64,000 bases of DNA from Asanoa sp. WMMD1127. GTDB lineage: Bacteria > Actinomycetota > Actinomycetes > Mycobacteriales > Micromonosporaceae. The notes below the pieces were generated by a model. It did not search any database and was not told the origin of the DNA. It saw only the letters and a program-made list of their open reading frames with translations. A program made the translations under genes and the position numbers. Positions 34,724 through 43,833 of the stretch are shown one piece after another. The stretch spans positions 4,340,001-4,404,000 of the forward strand of contig NZ_JARUBP010000001.1 in the NCBI RefSeq assembly GCF_029626225.1, given 5' to 3'. Position 1 is the stretch's first letter. Each line of letters starts with the position of its first letter.

Positions 34724-36478
34724 TCAGTCGCGGGCGGGTGTCCAGCCGGCCGCGCGGAAGCGGTGGGCGTCGCGGGGACGGCGGTCGTCGAAGATCGGGC
34801 CGCGCGGGCCGGTGACCCGGACCGCGTCGACGTAGACGCCGCGGCCGTGCGGGGCCGGACCGGTGGTCACCCGCCAGCGCAGGTGGGTGGTGCCGGCGGG
34901 GACGGTCGCGGCGGCGGTCACCCACTGGCGGCCCTGGAAACCGGCGAACGTGCCGTCGGTCGCCCACCGGTAGCCGGGCGCCCGCAACAGCAACGGCAGT
35001 GGCCGCCAGGTGCGCCCGCCGTCGGCCGACGCCTCGACCGCGCCGGCGTCGGTCTCGGCGGTGTCCCACCAGAGGTCGAAGGCGAGCCGGGCCCGGCCGT
35101 CGCGCGGCACGCGGGCCGGGATCGTCAGCGTCGCGGTCGTGCTGTCGGCCGTGCCGGCGAACCAGGCGGTCGGCCCCTGGCTCGGGCGGACCGGCACGGC
35201 CATCGCGAGGTCGGTGCCGACGGCGGCGCGGGACGGGTTGTTGCTGCCCCAGTCGCGGGTCGGGTGCACCCGGTTGGTCAGCAGGATGGCGAACGAGTGG
35301 GCCAGCGGGTCGAGGACGATCGACGTGCCGGTGAAACCCGTGTGCCCGGCGGTGACCGGCGAGCTGAGCGCGCCCATGTAGCGCCGCTGGTCGAGTTCGA
35401 AGCCGAGCCCGTGGTCGTGCGTCGGGAAGGCCTGGTTGTAGTTGGTGAACAGGCTGCGCGTCGACCGTTGGGAGAGGATCCGCGCATCCTGGTAGCGGCC
35501 GCCGTTGAGCAGGGCCTGTGCCAGCGTCGCCAGGTCGCGGGCCGGGGCGAAGACACCGGCATGCCCGGCGATGCCACCCAGGCAGTACGCGTTCTCGTCG
35601 TGCACGCTGCCCCAGACCAGGCCCCGGCCGGGCTGGTATTCCTCCGCGGCGATCCGCGGCCGGAGCCGGGCCGGCGGGTTGAACATCGTCTCCCGCATGC
35701 GCAGGGGCGTGGTGATGCGGGCCGCGATGACCCGGTCCAGCCGCTGCCGGGTGACCGTCTCGATCACCTTGCCGAGCACCATCATGTTCGTGTCCGCGTA
35801 AAGGAAATCCGTGTCGGGCGGGTTGAGCGGCTTGATGCCGAGGACGGCGGCCCAGCGCTGCGCGTCGGTCTGATAGGTGCACAGCGACGGCTCCGGGTCG
35901 GCCGGCAGCCCCGAGGTGTGGGTGAGCAGGTTGCGGATGGTGATGTCGGACTTGCCCTCGGCCGCGAAGGCGGGCAGGTAGCGGACGACCGGCGCGTCCA
36001 GCCCGATCCGGCCGGCCTCGACGAGCTGCACCGCGGCGATCGAGGTGAATAGCTTGGTCATCGAGGCGACGTCGAAGATGGTGTCGCGGCGCATCGGGAT
36101 CCATTGATCGCGCGGCAGGTCGGCGCCGGCCGCGTCGGCGTAGCGCAGGGCGTGACCGACCGCGTCGTGCGCGACGATCACCCCGCGCCGCCCGGCCAGC
36201 GCGACCGCGCCCGGATACATCGGGTGGGTGGGTGAGGGCTGGAGGTACGCGGCGATGGTGTCCCGGATGTGGGCGATGTGCCGCGGTGTCAGACCGGCCT
36301 CCCGCGCGCTGCCGTAATGCAGGGTCAGCGGCGGGCGCGCGAACCGGATGTCAGCTGCCGTGACGGTCGGCGGCCGCGGCGCGTCGGGCGGCGCGACCAC
36401 GGCCGAGGCCGGAGTGGCGGCCAGCGCCGCGACGGTGGCGATCGCCGCGAGGGCGCGCAGGTGACGTGCGAATCGCAT
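34724..36478 (-). CDS. Secreted class C beta-lactamase-family serine hydrolase
   Basis: A 584-aa exported protein. After a signal peptide (ending ASA), residues 60-430 form an AmpC/esterase-type serine hydrolase: VASMTKLFTSI holds the catalytic Ser and Lys, LLTHTSGLP and the Tyr motif YADTNMMVLG follow, and HTGFTG is the KTG-like box. The last 140 residues are a beta-sandwich (FDLWWDTAETDAG, WVTAAATVPAGTTHLRWR) of the kind that binds carbohydrate or protein. Substrate unknown; esterase or cell-wall peptidase are both possible. Confidence 0.85.
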   Translation of the reverse strand: MRFARHLRALAAIATVAALAATPASAVVAPPDAPRPPTVTAADIRFARPPLTLHYGSAREAGLTPRHIAHIRDTIAAYLQPSPTHPMYPGAVALAGRRGVIVAHDAVGHALRYADAAGADLPRDQWIPMRRDTIFDVASMTKLFTSIAAVQLVEAGRIGLDAPVVRYLPAFAAEGKSDITIRNLLTHTSGLPADPEPSLCTYQTDAQRWAAVLGIKPLNPPDTDFLYADTNMMVLGKVIETVTRQRLDRVIAARITTPLRMRETMFNPPARLRPRIAAEEYQPGRGLVWGSVHDENAYCLGGIAGHAGVFAPARDLATLAQALLNGGRYQDARILSQRSTRSLFTNYNQAFPTHDHGLGFELDQRRYMGALSSPVTAGHTGFTGTSIVLDPLAHSFAILLTNRVHPTRDWGSNNPSRAAVGTDLAMAVPVRPSQGPTAWFAGTADSTTATLTIPARVPRDGRARLAFDLWWDTAETDAGAVEASADGGRTWRPLPLLLRAPGYRWATDGTFAGFQGRQWVTAAATVPAGTTHLRWRVTTGPAPHGRGVYVDAVRVTGPRGPIFDDRRPRDAHRFRAAGWTPARD

Positions 36479-36563
36479 GGGCCGGCTCCCCGAAGCAGCA
36501 CACAGGATCGCCGTCAGCCTAATCGCTCCGAATCGGACAGTGGTGGCGGGAAACGCCGGGCGG

Positions 36564-36998
36564 TCACATCGGGTGCCCGTGGTGGGTGACGAGGGTGGTG
36601 AGCAGGCGGGTGAGCTGGTCGCGTTCCCGGGCGTTGAGCGGGGCCAGCAGCTCCTCCTCGACGGCGGCCAGGACCTTGTCGAGCCGGGTCAGCTGGCGGC
36701 GGCCCTTGGCGGTGAGCGTGATGACGTTCTGGCGGCGGTCGTCGGGGTTGGGGGAGCGGTCGACCTGGTCGCGGGCGGCCAGCTCGTTGACCACGGCGAC
36801 CACGTCACTGCGGTAGATGCCCGTGCGCTCGCTGAGCTGCGCCTGGCTGGCGGGGCCGAGCTCGGCCAGCGTGGCGAGCACCGCGTAGTGCCACTTGCGG
36901 GCGTCGGCGCCGGCCAGCGCCTCGTTGACCAGGCGGTCGGACGTGATGGCGGCCATGGACAGCAGGCGGGTGCGCAGGTTGCGGAGGCGGTCGGTCAC
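36564..36998 (-). CDS. MarR family transcriptional regulator
   Basis: A 144-aa MarR protein: helix-turn-helix in QAQLSERTGIYRSDVVAVVNELAARDQV, with the wing at DDRRQNVITLT. It starts at GTG 36998 with TACGAT 7 bases upstream (leaderless). It is divergent from another small winged-helix-like gene, and two palindromes in the 82-base gap are its likely operators. Confidence 0.88.
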   Translation of the reverse strand: MTDRLRNLRTRLLSMAAITSDRLVNEALAGADARKWHYAVLATLAELGPASQAQLSERTGIYRSDVVAVVNELAARDQVDRSPNPDDRRQNVITLTAKGRRQLTRLDKVLAAVEEELLAPLNARERDQLTRLLTTLVTHHGHPM

Positions 36999-37018
36999 GC
37001 CGACGATCGTACCCCTTG

Positions 37019-37063
37019 CGTTAGTCGGACTAACGAACTAACTTCGTTGGTGTCACTAACGAA
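37019..37063. promoter_or_regulatory. Two palindromic operators between divergent MarR-like genes
   Basis: CGTTAGTC-G-GACTAACG (37019-37035) is a perfect 17-base palindrome. TTCGTTGGTG-T-CACTAACGAA (37043-37063) matches over 9 of 10 pairs. Both share a CGTTAGT half-site, 24 bases apart, indicating two dimers on the same face. Confidence 0.75.
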
Positions 37064-37080
37064 TCGGGAGGACCACCGCC

Positions 37081-37494
37081 ATGACCGAGTTCACCGCGCA
37101 ACTGCTGGGCCGCACCGAGAAGGCCCTCAACGCCATCCTCGAGCGCGAGCTCGCCGGCATCGGGATCGACGAGCCGCAGTGGGTGGCGCTGACGCTGACC
37201 GTCACGGGCGGCCCGGCCGCCCCGGATGCCGCCGCGCGACGGGTGGCGGAGGCGCTCAAGGTTCCCGTCGCCGAGGGCCGGCGGCGGCTCGACGAGCTCG
37301 TGGCCGCCGGACTGGTGCGCCTCGACGAGACCGTTGCCGCCACGGACGAGGGCGTGGCCCGCTGGCATCGGGTCCGCGCCGCCATCGGGCCGATCCAGCA
37401 GCGGCTCTGGGGCGACCTGCCGGCGGCCGACCTCGACGCGGCCGGCCGAGTCCTCGACACCGTGCTGGGCCGGGCCAACACGCTCCTGGTTTAG
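37081..37494 (+). CDS. Small winged-helix (MarR-like) protein
   Basis: A 137-aa alpha-helical protein: EPQWVALTLTVTGG, then VPVAEGRRRLDELVAAGLVRLDE resembling a recognition helix and wing, and ATDEGVARWHRVR. It looks like a degenerate MarR regulator or a partner of the divergent one. GGGAGG lies upstream of the ATG. The two share the operator region, so MarR likely controls it. Confidence 0.7.
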   Translation: MTEFTAQLLGRTEKALNAILERELAGIGIDEPQWVALTLTVTGGPAAPDAAARRVAEALKVPVAEGRRRLDELVAAGLVRLDETVAATDEGVARWHRVRAAIGPIQQRLWGDLPAADLDAAGRVLDTVLGRANTLLV

Positions 37495-38288
37495 GCCACC
37501 AGGCCGTCGAGCAGGCGGGCCAGGCCGAACGCGAACCACTGTTCCAGCTCGTGGTCCGCGTCGGAGCCCGCCTGCACGGCGGCCAGCCACCCGGCGCGCC
37601 GCACGCGGCTGAACGTCCGGGCGGACCAGGCGCCCCAGGGCATGCTGCCGGCGTCGCGCTCGGCCCGCTCGGCGACGTGCAGCAACGCCATGCCCTGCAC
37701 GTAGCCGCTGAGCGCGAGATAGCCGGCCAGCGCGTTCCGTGGCTCGTGGCCGGCGTCGACGAGCGCGTCCACGGCCGCGTCGGCGACAGCCAGCACCGCC
37801 GGACCGATCGGCGGCCGGCTGCGGGCGAGCACGGCGAGCAGCCACGGATGCCGCCGGTACAGCGACCACTCGGCGCGGGCGAGCCCCTCGAGGCGCTCGC
37901 GCGGGGTCCCGCCCGCCGGACGGGTCCGCGCGCGGGCCAGCACGCGCTCGGCCATCGCGCCGAGCAGGTCGTCCCGGTTGCGCACCCAGCGGTAGGCCGC
38001 CTCCGCGGCGACCCCGGCCCGGTCCGCGACGCAACGGATCGACACGGCGTCCAGACCGTCCGCGTCGGCCAGCCGCACCGCGACCCGGATCAGCTCGTCG
38101 CGGGTGCGGGCGCCCTCGGCGTCGCGGACCCGCGCCGGACGCCGGGCCGGGCGCCGGGCCGGCGCGGTGCGGCCGTGGTCGCGGCGGCGCCGGTAGGCCC
38201 GGCCCTGACAACCGCGCGAGCAGTAGCGCCGTGGCCGGCCCCGTCCGGTGGACTGCGGGAGCCCGGCACCGCATTCGACGCATCCCAT
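37491..38288 (-). CDS. TetR-family regulator with N-terminal zinc finger
   Basis: A 265-aa protein. It begins with a cysteine cluster (CVEC, then YCSRGCQGRAYRRRR), a treble-clef-like zinc finger with a basic tail. A TetR helix-turn-helix follows (VSIRCVADRAGVAAEAAYRWVRNRDDLL) and then a C-terminal ligand-binding helical domain. The fusion of a finger in front of TetR is uncommon and could add DNA contacts. It is divergent from a GNAT gene, and a 30-base inverted repeat lies between them. Confidence 0.82.
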   Translation of the reverse strand: MGCVECGAGLPQSTGRGRPRRYCSRGCQGRAYRRRRDHGRTAPARRPARRPARVRDAEGARTRDELIRVAVRLADADGLDAVSIRCVADRAGVAAEAAYRWVRNRDDLLGAMAERVLARARTRPAGGTPRERLEGLARAEWSLYRRHPWLLAVLARSRPPIGPAVLAVADAAVDALVDAGHEPRNALAGYLALSGYVQGMALLHVAERAERDAGSMPWGAWSARTFSRVRRAGWLAAVQAGSDADHELEQWFAFGLARLLDGLVA

Positions 38289-38300
38289 CCGGCAGCCACC

Positions 38301-38330
38301 TTTTTGTCACGCGCGACGGTGTGACGAAAA
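38301..38330. promoter_or_regulatory. TetR-type operator
   Basis: TTTTTGTCAC and GTGACGAAAA form an inverted repeat (9 of 10 pairs) around a 10-base spacer, immediately upstream of the zinc-finger TetR gene and its divergent neighbour. Confidence 0.65.
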
Positions 38331-38369
38331 GTCTCCCGGCCCGGGTGGCCGGCCGGCAAACCTCGAGCC

Positions 38370-38924
38370 ATGACCGACATCCACGTCCGGCCTGCCCGGT
38401 CCACCGATGCCCTGCTGCCCGCCTACCTCGCCGCGTTCGCCGACGAGGCCGTCCTCTCCTGGGTGTTCCCCGACCCGGGCGATGCCGCGCCCCTGCTGCG
38501 CGCCCTGCTGGCCGGGCTCGCCGACGACCAGATCGTGCTCGCCGAGCAGGCCGACGGCGCGATCGTCGGAGTCTCGGTGTGGCAACTCCGGCCAGGCCCC
38601 GACCCGGCGGTGCCGGTGGTCGACGCTCCGTGGGCGCGCCGGTTGGCGGCGATCTACGAGACCGTGGTCGTCGCCGACGAACCGCACGTCTATCTGGCGT
38701 CGATGGCCGTGCGGCCCGACGCCCGCGGTCGCGGCATCGGCGGCCGGCTGCTCGCGGAGGGTCTGCGCCGGGCGGATGCCGCGGGCCTGCCGACCCATCT
38801 CGAGGCGTCGACCGAGCGCAGCCGCCTGCTCTATCTGCGCCACGGTTTCACCGACCACGGCCGGCCGTTGCCGCTGCCCGAGGGCGGTCCGGTGCTCCGG
38901 CCGATGCGCCGGCCACCGGCCTGA
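38370..38924 (+). CDS. GNAT family N-acetyltransferase
   Basis: A 184-aa acetyltransferase: VYLASMAVRPDARGRGIGGRLL contains the acetyl-CoA R-G-x-G-x-G loop, and ASTERSRLLYLRHGF is the usual C-terminal strand. Substrate unknown. The divergent TetR gene and shared operator suggest it is the regulated target, perhaps a detoxifying enzyme (inference). Confidence 0.85.
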   Translation: MTDIHVRPARSTDALLPAYLAAFADEAVLSWVFPDPGDAAPLLRALLAGLADDQIVLAEQADGAIVGVSVWQLRPGPDPAVPVVDAPWARRLAAIYETVVVADEPHVYLASMAVRPDARGRGIGGRLLAEGLRRADAAGLPTHLEASTERSRLLYLRHGFTDHGRPLPLPEGGPVLRPMRRPPA

Positions 38925-39030
38925 TCTCCCGGGATGTTCCGGAAGTTTCGCGGGCGCCTGATCGACTGGGCGAGCACCGATCCACGATGGACACAGGAGG
39001 AGCAACATCGAACTGCGCCACTGCATCTCA

Positions 39031-39084
39031 TTGACGTACGCCGCTGTTAATCGTAGCGTGTGGGAAATCTTCCGGAAGAGTTTC
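39031..39084 (+). promoter_or_regulatory. Promoter and operator of the carbohydrate ABC operon
   Basis: TTGACG (39031-39036), 17 bases, TAGCGT (39054-39059) is a good SigA promoter. It is followed at 39064-39084 by the inverted repeat GAAA-TCTTCCGGAAGA-GTTTC covering the expected transcription start, a natural repressor site. The rest of 38925-39196 shows nothing else. Confidence 0.6.
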
Positions 39085-39196
39085 GAGATGTATCGGGGCT
39101 CTTCTCGAACGAACCATGCCGGCGCCAGCCGGGGTCGTCGCGTGCGGCGGTCCGGGCCGATGGCGGCTGTCCGGATCACGTGGGAAGGGGACGACG

Positions 39197-40189
39197 GTGG
39201 GCCAACCGACGGGTGGCACGCCGGCCATGGTCGAGGATCCGGCACCACCGCCGCGGTCGGAAACGGCCGGCGCCACCCCGCCCGGCCGGCTGCGCCGCGA
39301 CCGCTTCCTGCTGCTCGCGATGCTGCCCGGCCTCGGGCTGCTGCTGACGTTCCACTACCTGCCGCTGCTCGGCAACGTCATCGCGTTCAAGGACTTTCAG
39401 CCGTACCTCGGTCTGGTCGACAGCCCGTGGATCGGTTTCGCGAACTTCCGGGTGATCACCGAGGGCGACCCGCTCTTCCTGACCGCCCTCGGCAACACCT
39501 TGGTGATCATGCTGCTGCAGATCGGCATCGTGTTCACCCTGCCGATCGCCCTCGCCCTGCTGCTGGACAGCCTGCTCTCCGAGCGGCTCAAGCGGGTGGT
39601 GCAGACGATCCTCTACCTCCCGCACTTCCTGTCGTGGGTGATCGTCATCTCCATCTTCAACGAGCTGCTCGGCGGTAGCGGGCCGATCAACACGTTCCTG
39701 CGGCAGCACGACCTCGGCACGATCGACATCATCGGCAACGCCGCCGTGTTCAAGGAGCTGATCACCGGTCAGGTGCTCTGGAAAGAGGCCGGCTGGGCGA
39801 TGATCCTGTTCCTGGCGGCGCTGTCCCGGATCGACCCGGAGCTCTACGAGGCGTCGGCGGTCGACGGCGCCGGACGCTTCCGGCAGATGTGGCACGTCAC
39901 GCTGCCCGGGCTGCGCAGCGTCATCGTGCTGCTGCTGATCCTGCGGCTGGGCGACGCGCTGACCGTGGGCTTCGAGCAGATCATCCTGCAGCAGCAGGCG
40001 GTCGGCATCCAGGCCAGCGAGGTGCTCGACACCTACGTCTACAACAACGGCATCGTGCAGAGCGACTGGGGCGTCAGCGCCGCCGTCGGTCTGGTCAAGG
40101 GGCTCGTCGGCGTCGCCCTGGTGCTCGGCGCCAACCGGCTCGCGCACGCGTTCGGCGAGCCGGGCCTCTACCGCCGGGAGGTCCGATGA
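39197..40189 (+). CDS. Carbohydrate ABC transporter permease (LplB-like)
   Basis: A 330-aa inner-membrane permease of the LplB/YteP type, with six transmembrane helices and the EAA loop EASAVDGAGRFRQMWHVTLPG that docks the ATPase. GTG 39197 is chosen because GGGAAGGGG lies upstream and the preceding sequence does not look coding. It is the first gene of a six-gene operon; its stop overlaps the next permease (ATGA). Confidence 0.9.
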   Translation: MGQPTGGTPAMVEDPAPPPRSETAGATPPGRLRRDRFLLLAMLPGLGLLLTFHYLPLLGNVIAFKDFQPYLGLVDSPWIGFANFRVITEGDPLFLTALGNTLVIMLLQIGIVFTLPIALALLLDSLLSERLKRVVQTILYLPHFLSWVIVISIFNELLGGSGPINTFLRQHDLGTIDIIGNAAVFKELITGQVLWKEAGWAMILFLAALSRIDPELYEASAVDGAGRFRQMWHVTLPGLRSVIVLLLILRLGDALTVGFEQIILQQQAVGIQASEVLDTYVYNNGIVQSDWGVSAAVGLVKGLVGVALVLGANRLAHAFGEPGLYRREVR

Positions 40190-41055
40190 AGGGCTCGGCG
40201 ACACCGGTGCCCGTACGGGCCCTCAAGGGCGTGTTCCTGACCGTCTGCTGTGCACTGATCATCGTGCCGTTCGTCGGCATCGTCTCGACCAGCCTCGCCA
40301 CCCGCGAGCAGATCGTCCGCTCCGGCGGCTTCGTCATCATCCCCGACGAGGTCACCTTCGCTGCCTACCGCGCGCTGTTCACCGGCGGCGTGGTGCCCCG
40401 CGCGGTCGCGGTCAGCGTGTTCATCACGCTCGTCGGCACGGCGCTGAGCCTGGCCAGCACGACCCTCCTGGCGTACGGCCTGAGCCGGCCCGGATCGTTC
40501 GCGCACCGGCCCGTGCTGATGGTGGTGGTCGGCGCGCTGCTGTTCACCCCGGGCATCATCCCCGGCTATTTGACCATCGACCTGCTCGGCCTGATCGACT
40601 CGTACTGGGCGGTCATCCTGCCGGCCGTGGTCAGCGCGTTCAACGTCGTGATCCTGCGGGCCTTCTTCATGGAGATCCCGGCCGAGCTGGTGGAGAGCGC
40701 CCGCATCGACGGTGCGTCCGACGGCCAGATCTTCGCCCGCATCGTGCTGCCTCTCTCCAAGGCCGTGCTCTCCGTGGTCGGCCTGTTCTACGCGGTCGGC
40801 TACTGGAACGCGTTCTTCAGCGCCCTGCTCTATCTCAACGACGCCGCCAAGTGGCCGATCCAGCTCGTGCTCCGCACCTATGTGGTCAACCAGCAGCAGC
40901 TCGGTGTCGACCAGATCGGCACCGGCGACCTGCCGCCGCAGGAGGCGCTGCAGATGGCGATCCTGGTCGTCTCGATCGTGCCGATCCTGCTCGTCTATCC
41001 CTTCATCCAGCGCCATTTCACCAAGGGCGTGCTGGTCGGGGCCGTCAAAGGATGA
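40186..41055 (+). CDS. Carbohydrate ABC transporter permease (YtcP-like)
   Basis: The second permease (289 aa), pairing with the LplB-like protein. The EAA loop is ESARIDGASDGQIFARIVLP. The translated ATGA overlap ensures equal amounts of the two permeases. The pair is typical for uptake of oligosaccharides such as pectic or hemicellulosic fragments. No ATPase gene is in the operon; a shared MsiK-type ATPase elsewhere would be needed. Confidence 0.9.
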   Translation: MKGSATPVPVRALKGVFLTVCCALIIVPFVGIVSTSLATREQIVRSGGFVIIPDEVTFAAYRALFTGGVVPRAVAVSVFITLVGTALSLASTTLLAYGLSRPGSFAHRPVLMVVVGALLFTPGIIPGYLTIDLLGLIDSYWAVILPAVVSAFNVVILRAFFMEIPAELVESARIDGASDGQIFARIVLPLSKAVLSVVGLFYAVGYWNAFFSALLYLNDAAKWPIQLVLRTYVVNQQQLGVDQIGTGDLPPQEALQMAILVVSIVPILLVYPFIQRHFTKGVLVGAVKG

Positions 41056-41068
41056 CAAGGAGATCCCG

Positions 41069-42739
41069 ATGAGCTACCTGCACAGACCCGTCAACCGTCG
41101 CACCCTGCTCACCGGCGCCACCGCGCTGGCCGCCGGCTCCGTGCTCGGCGGCTGCGGTGGCGACGGCGGCGGCAACGACAACACCGCCACGGCCAACCAG
41201 AACGTCAAGCTCCCCGCGTACGTGCCGTCCACGGTCGTCAAGCCGGACCTCGCCGGCAGCGCCAACGGGCTGCTGAACGCGTTCCGCGCCTACCCGAACC
41301 CGCCCGTCCAACAGTTCAGCGCCCCACCGCTGGAGGGCGGCACGGTCTCCGCTTTCGTGCTGACCGGCTCGCCCGTGCCGCCGCCCAAGGGCAACAACCC
41401 GTTCTGGCAGGAGCTCGACCGCCGGCTCGGCACCGACCTGCAGCTGACCATCACCCCCAGCGCGGAGATGGCCACCAAGTTCTCCACGCTGATCACCGGC
41501 GACGACCTGCCGGACCTGATCGTGCCGGCGCTGTTCCTGCCCAACGGCGTGCCGGCCGGCATCGGCAACCTGCCACAGTGGATGGCCGCCAAGTGCACGG
41601 ACCTCACGCCGTACCTAGGTGGCGACGCGGTCAAGGAGTTCCCCAACCTGGCCAACATCCCGAGCGCGGCCTGGAAGCAGTGCGTCTACAACGGCGGCAT
41701 CTACGGCGTGCCGGTGCACCGCGGCGTGGCCGGGACGCTGATGTTCCGCCGCGACGACATCGTCGCCAAGCTCGGCATCGACCCCGACCCCACGAGCTTC
41801 GCGGAGTTCCGGGACTTCTGCCGGCAGGCCACCGACGCCAAGGCCAACCGGTGGGCGATCGTCAACGCCGGCGGCCTCATGCACCTCGTCCAGCAGATGC
41901 TGGGGGCGCCCAACGGCTGGCGCTGGGACGGCGGCAAGCTGACCAACGTCGTCGAGACCGAGGAGTTCCGCAAGGCGCTGTCCGATGTGGTCGCCCTCTA
42001 CAAGGACGGCGTGGTGCACCCCGACAGCTTCGCCAACAACGCCCCGGTGAAGCGCTGGTTCAACGCCGGCGAGGCGGTGCTGACCGCCGACCGCTACACC
42101 GCCTGGCCGCAGTTCTACGCGGAGAACATCGCCGGACCGGAGTTCGCCATCAGCGGCATGCGGCCGCCGAAGTACGACGGTGGCGGCTGGGCGCCGACCT
42201 GGCAGTCCAGCGCCGGCTCGATCAACAACTTCACCGTGTTCAAGAAGGCCGACGAGGGCCGGATCCGCGACCTGCTCAAGCTCTGCGACTACCTCGCCGC
42301 GCCGTTCGGCACCGCGGAGTGGCTGTTCCGGCGCTACGGGCAGGAGGGCCCGCACTACACCATGCAGAACGGCGGTCCCGTCTACACCCAGGCCGGCGTC
42401 AGCCAGACCGCGCTGGGCATCCGCTACATCGTCGACGCGCCGGACACGATCTTCATCCCCGGCCGGCCGGAGGCCACGCAGGCGTCGTACGACTACCAGA
42501 AGACCATCATCGACACCTCGGTGGCGGACCCGGTGGTGGCCAACAACCTGTTCTCCGACGAGTGGTCGCGCAAGCAGCCGACGCTGGGCCAGCTCGTGCT
42601 CAACGGCCAGAACGACATCATCGCGGGCCGGCAGCCGCTGAGCCACCTCGACGAGGTGATCGCCAACTGGCGCTCGCAGGGCGGCGACAAGGTCCGCGGG
42701 GAGTTCACCGAGCAGCTGCAGAAGTCCGGCATCCGATGA
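41069..42739 (+). CDS. Extracellular solute-binding lipoprotein (ABC transporter)
   Basis: A 556-aa binding protein of the LipO/family-1 type. The Tat-like NRRTLLTG leads into the lipobox VLGGC, so it is a membrane-tethered receptor. Bilobed domain markers are NPFWQELDRRLG, TKFSTLITGDDLPDL and RWAIVNAGG. AAGGAG lies 6 bases before the ATG. The stop overlaps the oxidoreductase start. Confidence 0.88.
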   Translation: MSYLHRPVNRRTLLTGATALAAGSVLGGCGGDGGGNDNTATANQNVKLPAYVPSTVVKPDLAGSANGLLNAFRAYPNPPVQQFSAPPLEGGTVSAFVLTGSPVPPPKGNNPFWQELDRRLGTDLQLTITPSAEMATKFSTLITGDDLPDLIVPALFLPNGVPAGIGNLPQWMAAKCTDLTPYLGGDAVKEFPNLANIPSAAWKQCVYNGGIYGVPVHRGVAGTLMFRRDDIVAKLGIDPDPTSFAEFRDFCRQATDAKANRWAIVNAGGLMHLVQQMLGAPNGWRWDGGKLTNVVETEEFRKALSDVVALYKDGVVHPDSFANNAPVKRWFNAGEAVLTADRYTAWPQFYAENIAGPEFAISGMRPPKYDGGGWAPTWQSSAGSINNFTVFKKADEGRIRDLLKLCDYLAAPFGTAEWLFRRYGQEGPHYTMQNGGPVYTQAGVSQTALGIRYIVDAPDTIFIPGRPEATQASYDYQKTIIDTSVADPVVANNLFSDEWSRKQPTLGQLVLNGQNDIIAGRQPLSHLDEVIANWRSQGGDKVRGEFTEQLQKSGIR

Positions 42740-43833
42740 AGGTCGCGCTGGTCGGCACCGGCACCATCGCCCGGATCCACGCCGAGGCCCTCCGGGGTCT
42801 CGGCGACCGGGTCGAGATCGTGGCCGGCGTCGACGTCGACGGGTCGCTGGCCCGCGCGTTCTGCGCCACGCACGGGATACCCCACTCCGGGACGGACCTG
42901 GCCCGGGTGCTCGAGCGGACCCGGCCCGACCTGGTGCACGTCTGCACGCCGCCCGGCGCGCACCTCGAGGCGGCCCGCACCGCCCTGGCGTACGGCGCGC
43001 ACGTGCTCGTCGAGAAGCCGCCCACCCTGACGCTGCGCCAGTTCGCCGAGCTCGAGGCGGCGGCCGGCCACAGTGGACGGCACGTGGCGACGGTGTTCCA
43101 GCACCGGTTCGGCTCGGGCGCGCGCCGGCTGCGGGCGCTGCACGAGTCGGGCGTGCTCGGCCGGCCGCTGCTGGCCGTCTGCCACACCACGTGGTTCCGC
43201 TCGCAGGAGTACTTCGACGTCCCGTGGCGTGGCCGCTGGGACACCGAGGGCGGCGGACCCACGATGGGCCACGGCATCCACCAGATGGACCTGCTGCTGG
43301 CCATCCTCGGCGAGTGGACCCAGGTCAGCGCGCTGGCCCGGCGGCAGGCCCGCGACGTCGACACCGAGGACCTGTCGCTGGCCCACGTGAGTTTCGCCGA
43401 CGGCTCGGTGGCCAGCGTGGTCAACAGCGTGCTGTCGCCCCGCGAGCAGAGCTACCTGCGGTTCGACTTCGCGCGGGCCACGGTCGAGCTGACCCACCTC
43501 TACGGGTACGGCGAGGACGCCTGGCGGGTCACCCCGGTCGCCGGCCACGAGGAGGCGGTGCTCAGCGCCTGGCACGGCGGGGAGCGCGGCGTGCCGAGCG
43601 GGCACCGGGCCCAGTTCGCCGCGGTGCTCGACGCGCTGGCGGCGGGGGAGCGGCCACCGGTCACGCTGGCCGAGGCGCGGCGGACGATGCGGCTCGTCGC
43701 GGCTATCTACGCGTCGGCGTTCACCGGCCACCCGGTCGGCCCGGGCGACCTCGGCCCGGGTTCGCCGTTCCACGAACGGATGCAGGGCGGCGGACCGCCC
43801 TGGCGGATCGTCGCGCGGCAGGAGGTGGCATGA
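42736..43833 (+). CDS. Gfo/Idh/MocA-family oxidoreductase
   Basis: A 365-aa NAD(P)-dependent sugar dehydrogenase. The Rossmann start is VALVGTGTIARIHAEAL, EKPP carries the catalytic Lys, and GHGIHQMDLLLAILG holds the His of the active-site helix. It probably oxidises a hydroxyl of the imported sugar or its product. Coupled (ATGA) to both neighbours. Confidence 0.88.
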   Translation: MKVALVGTGTIARIHAEALRGLGDRVEIVAGVDVDGSLARAFCATHGIPHSGTDLARVLERTRPDLVHVCTPPGAHLEAARTALAYGAHVLVEKPPTLTLRQFAELEAAAGHSGRHVATVFQHRFGSGARRLRALHESGVLGRPLLAVCHTTWFRSQEYFDVPWRGRWDTEGGGPTMGHGIHQMDLLLAILGEWTQVSALARRQARDVDTEDLSLAHVSFADGSVASVVNSVLSPREQSYLRFDFARATVELTHLYGYGEDAWRVTPVAGHEEAVLSAWHGGERGVPSGHRAQFAAVLDALAAGERPPVTLAEARRTMRLVAAIYASAFTGHPVGPGDLGPGSPFHERMQGGGPPWRIVARQEVA

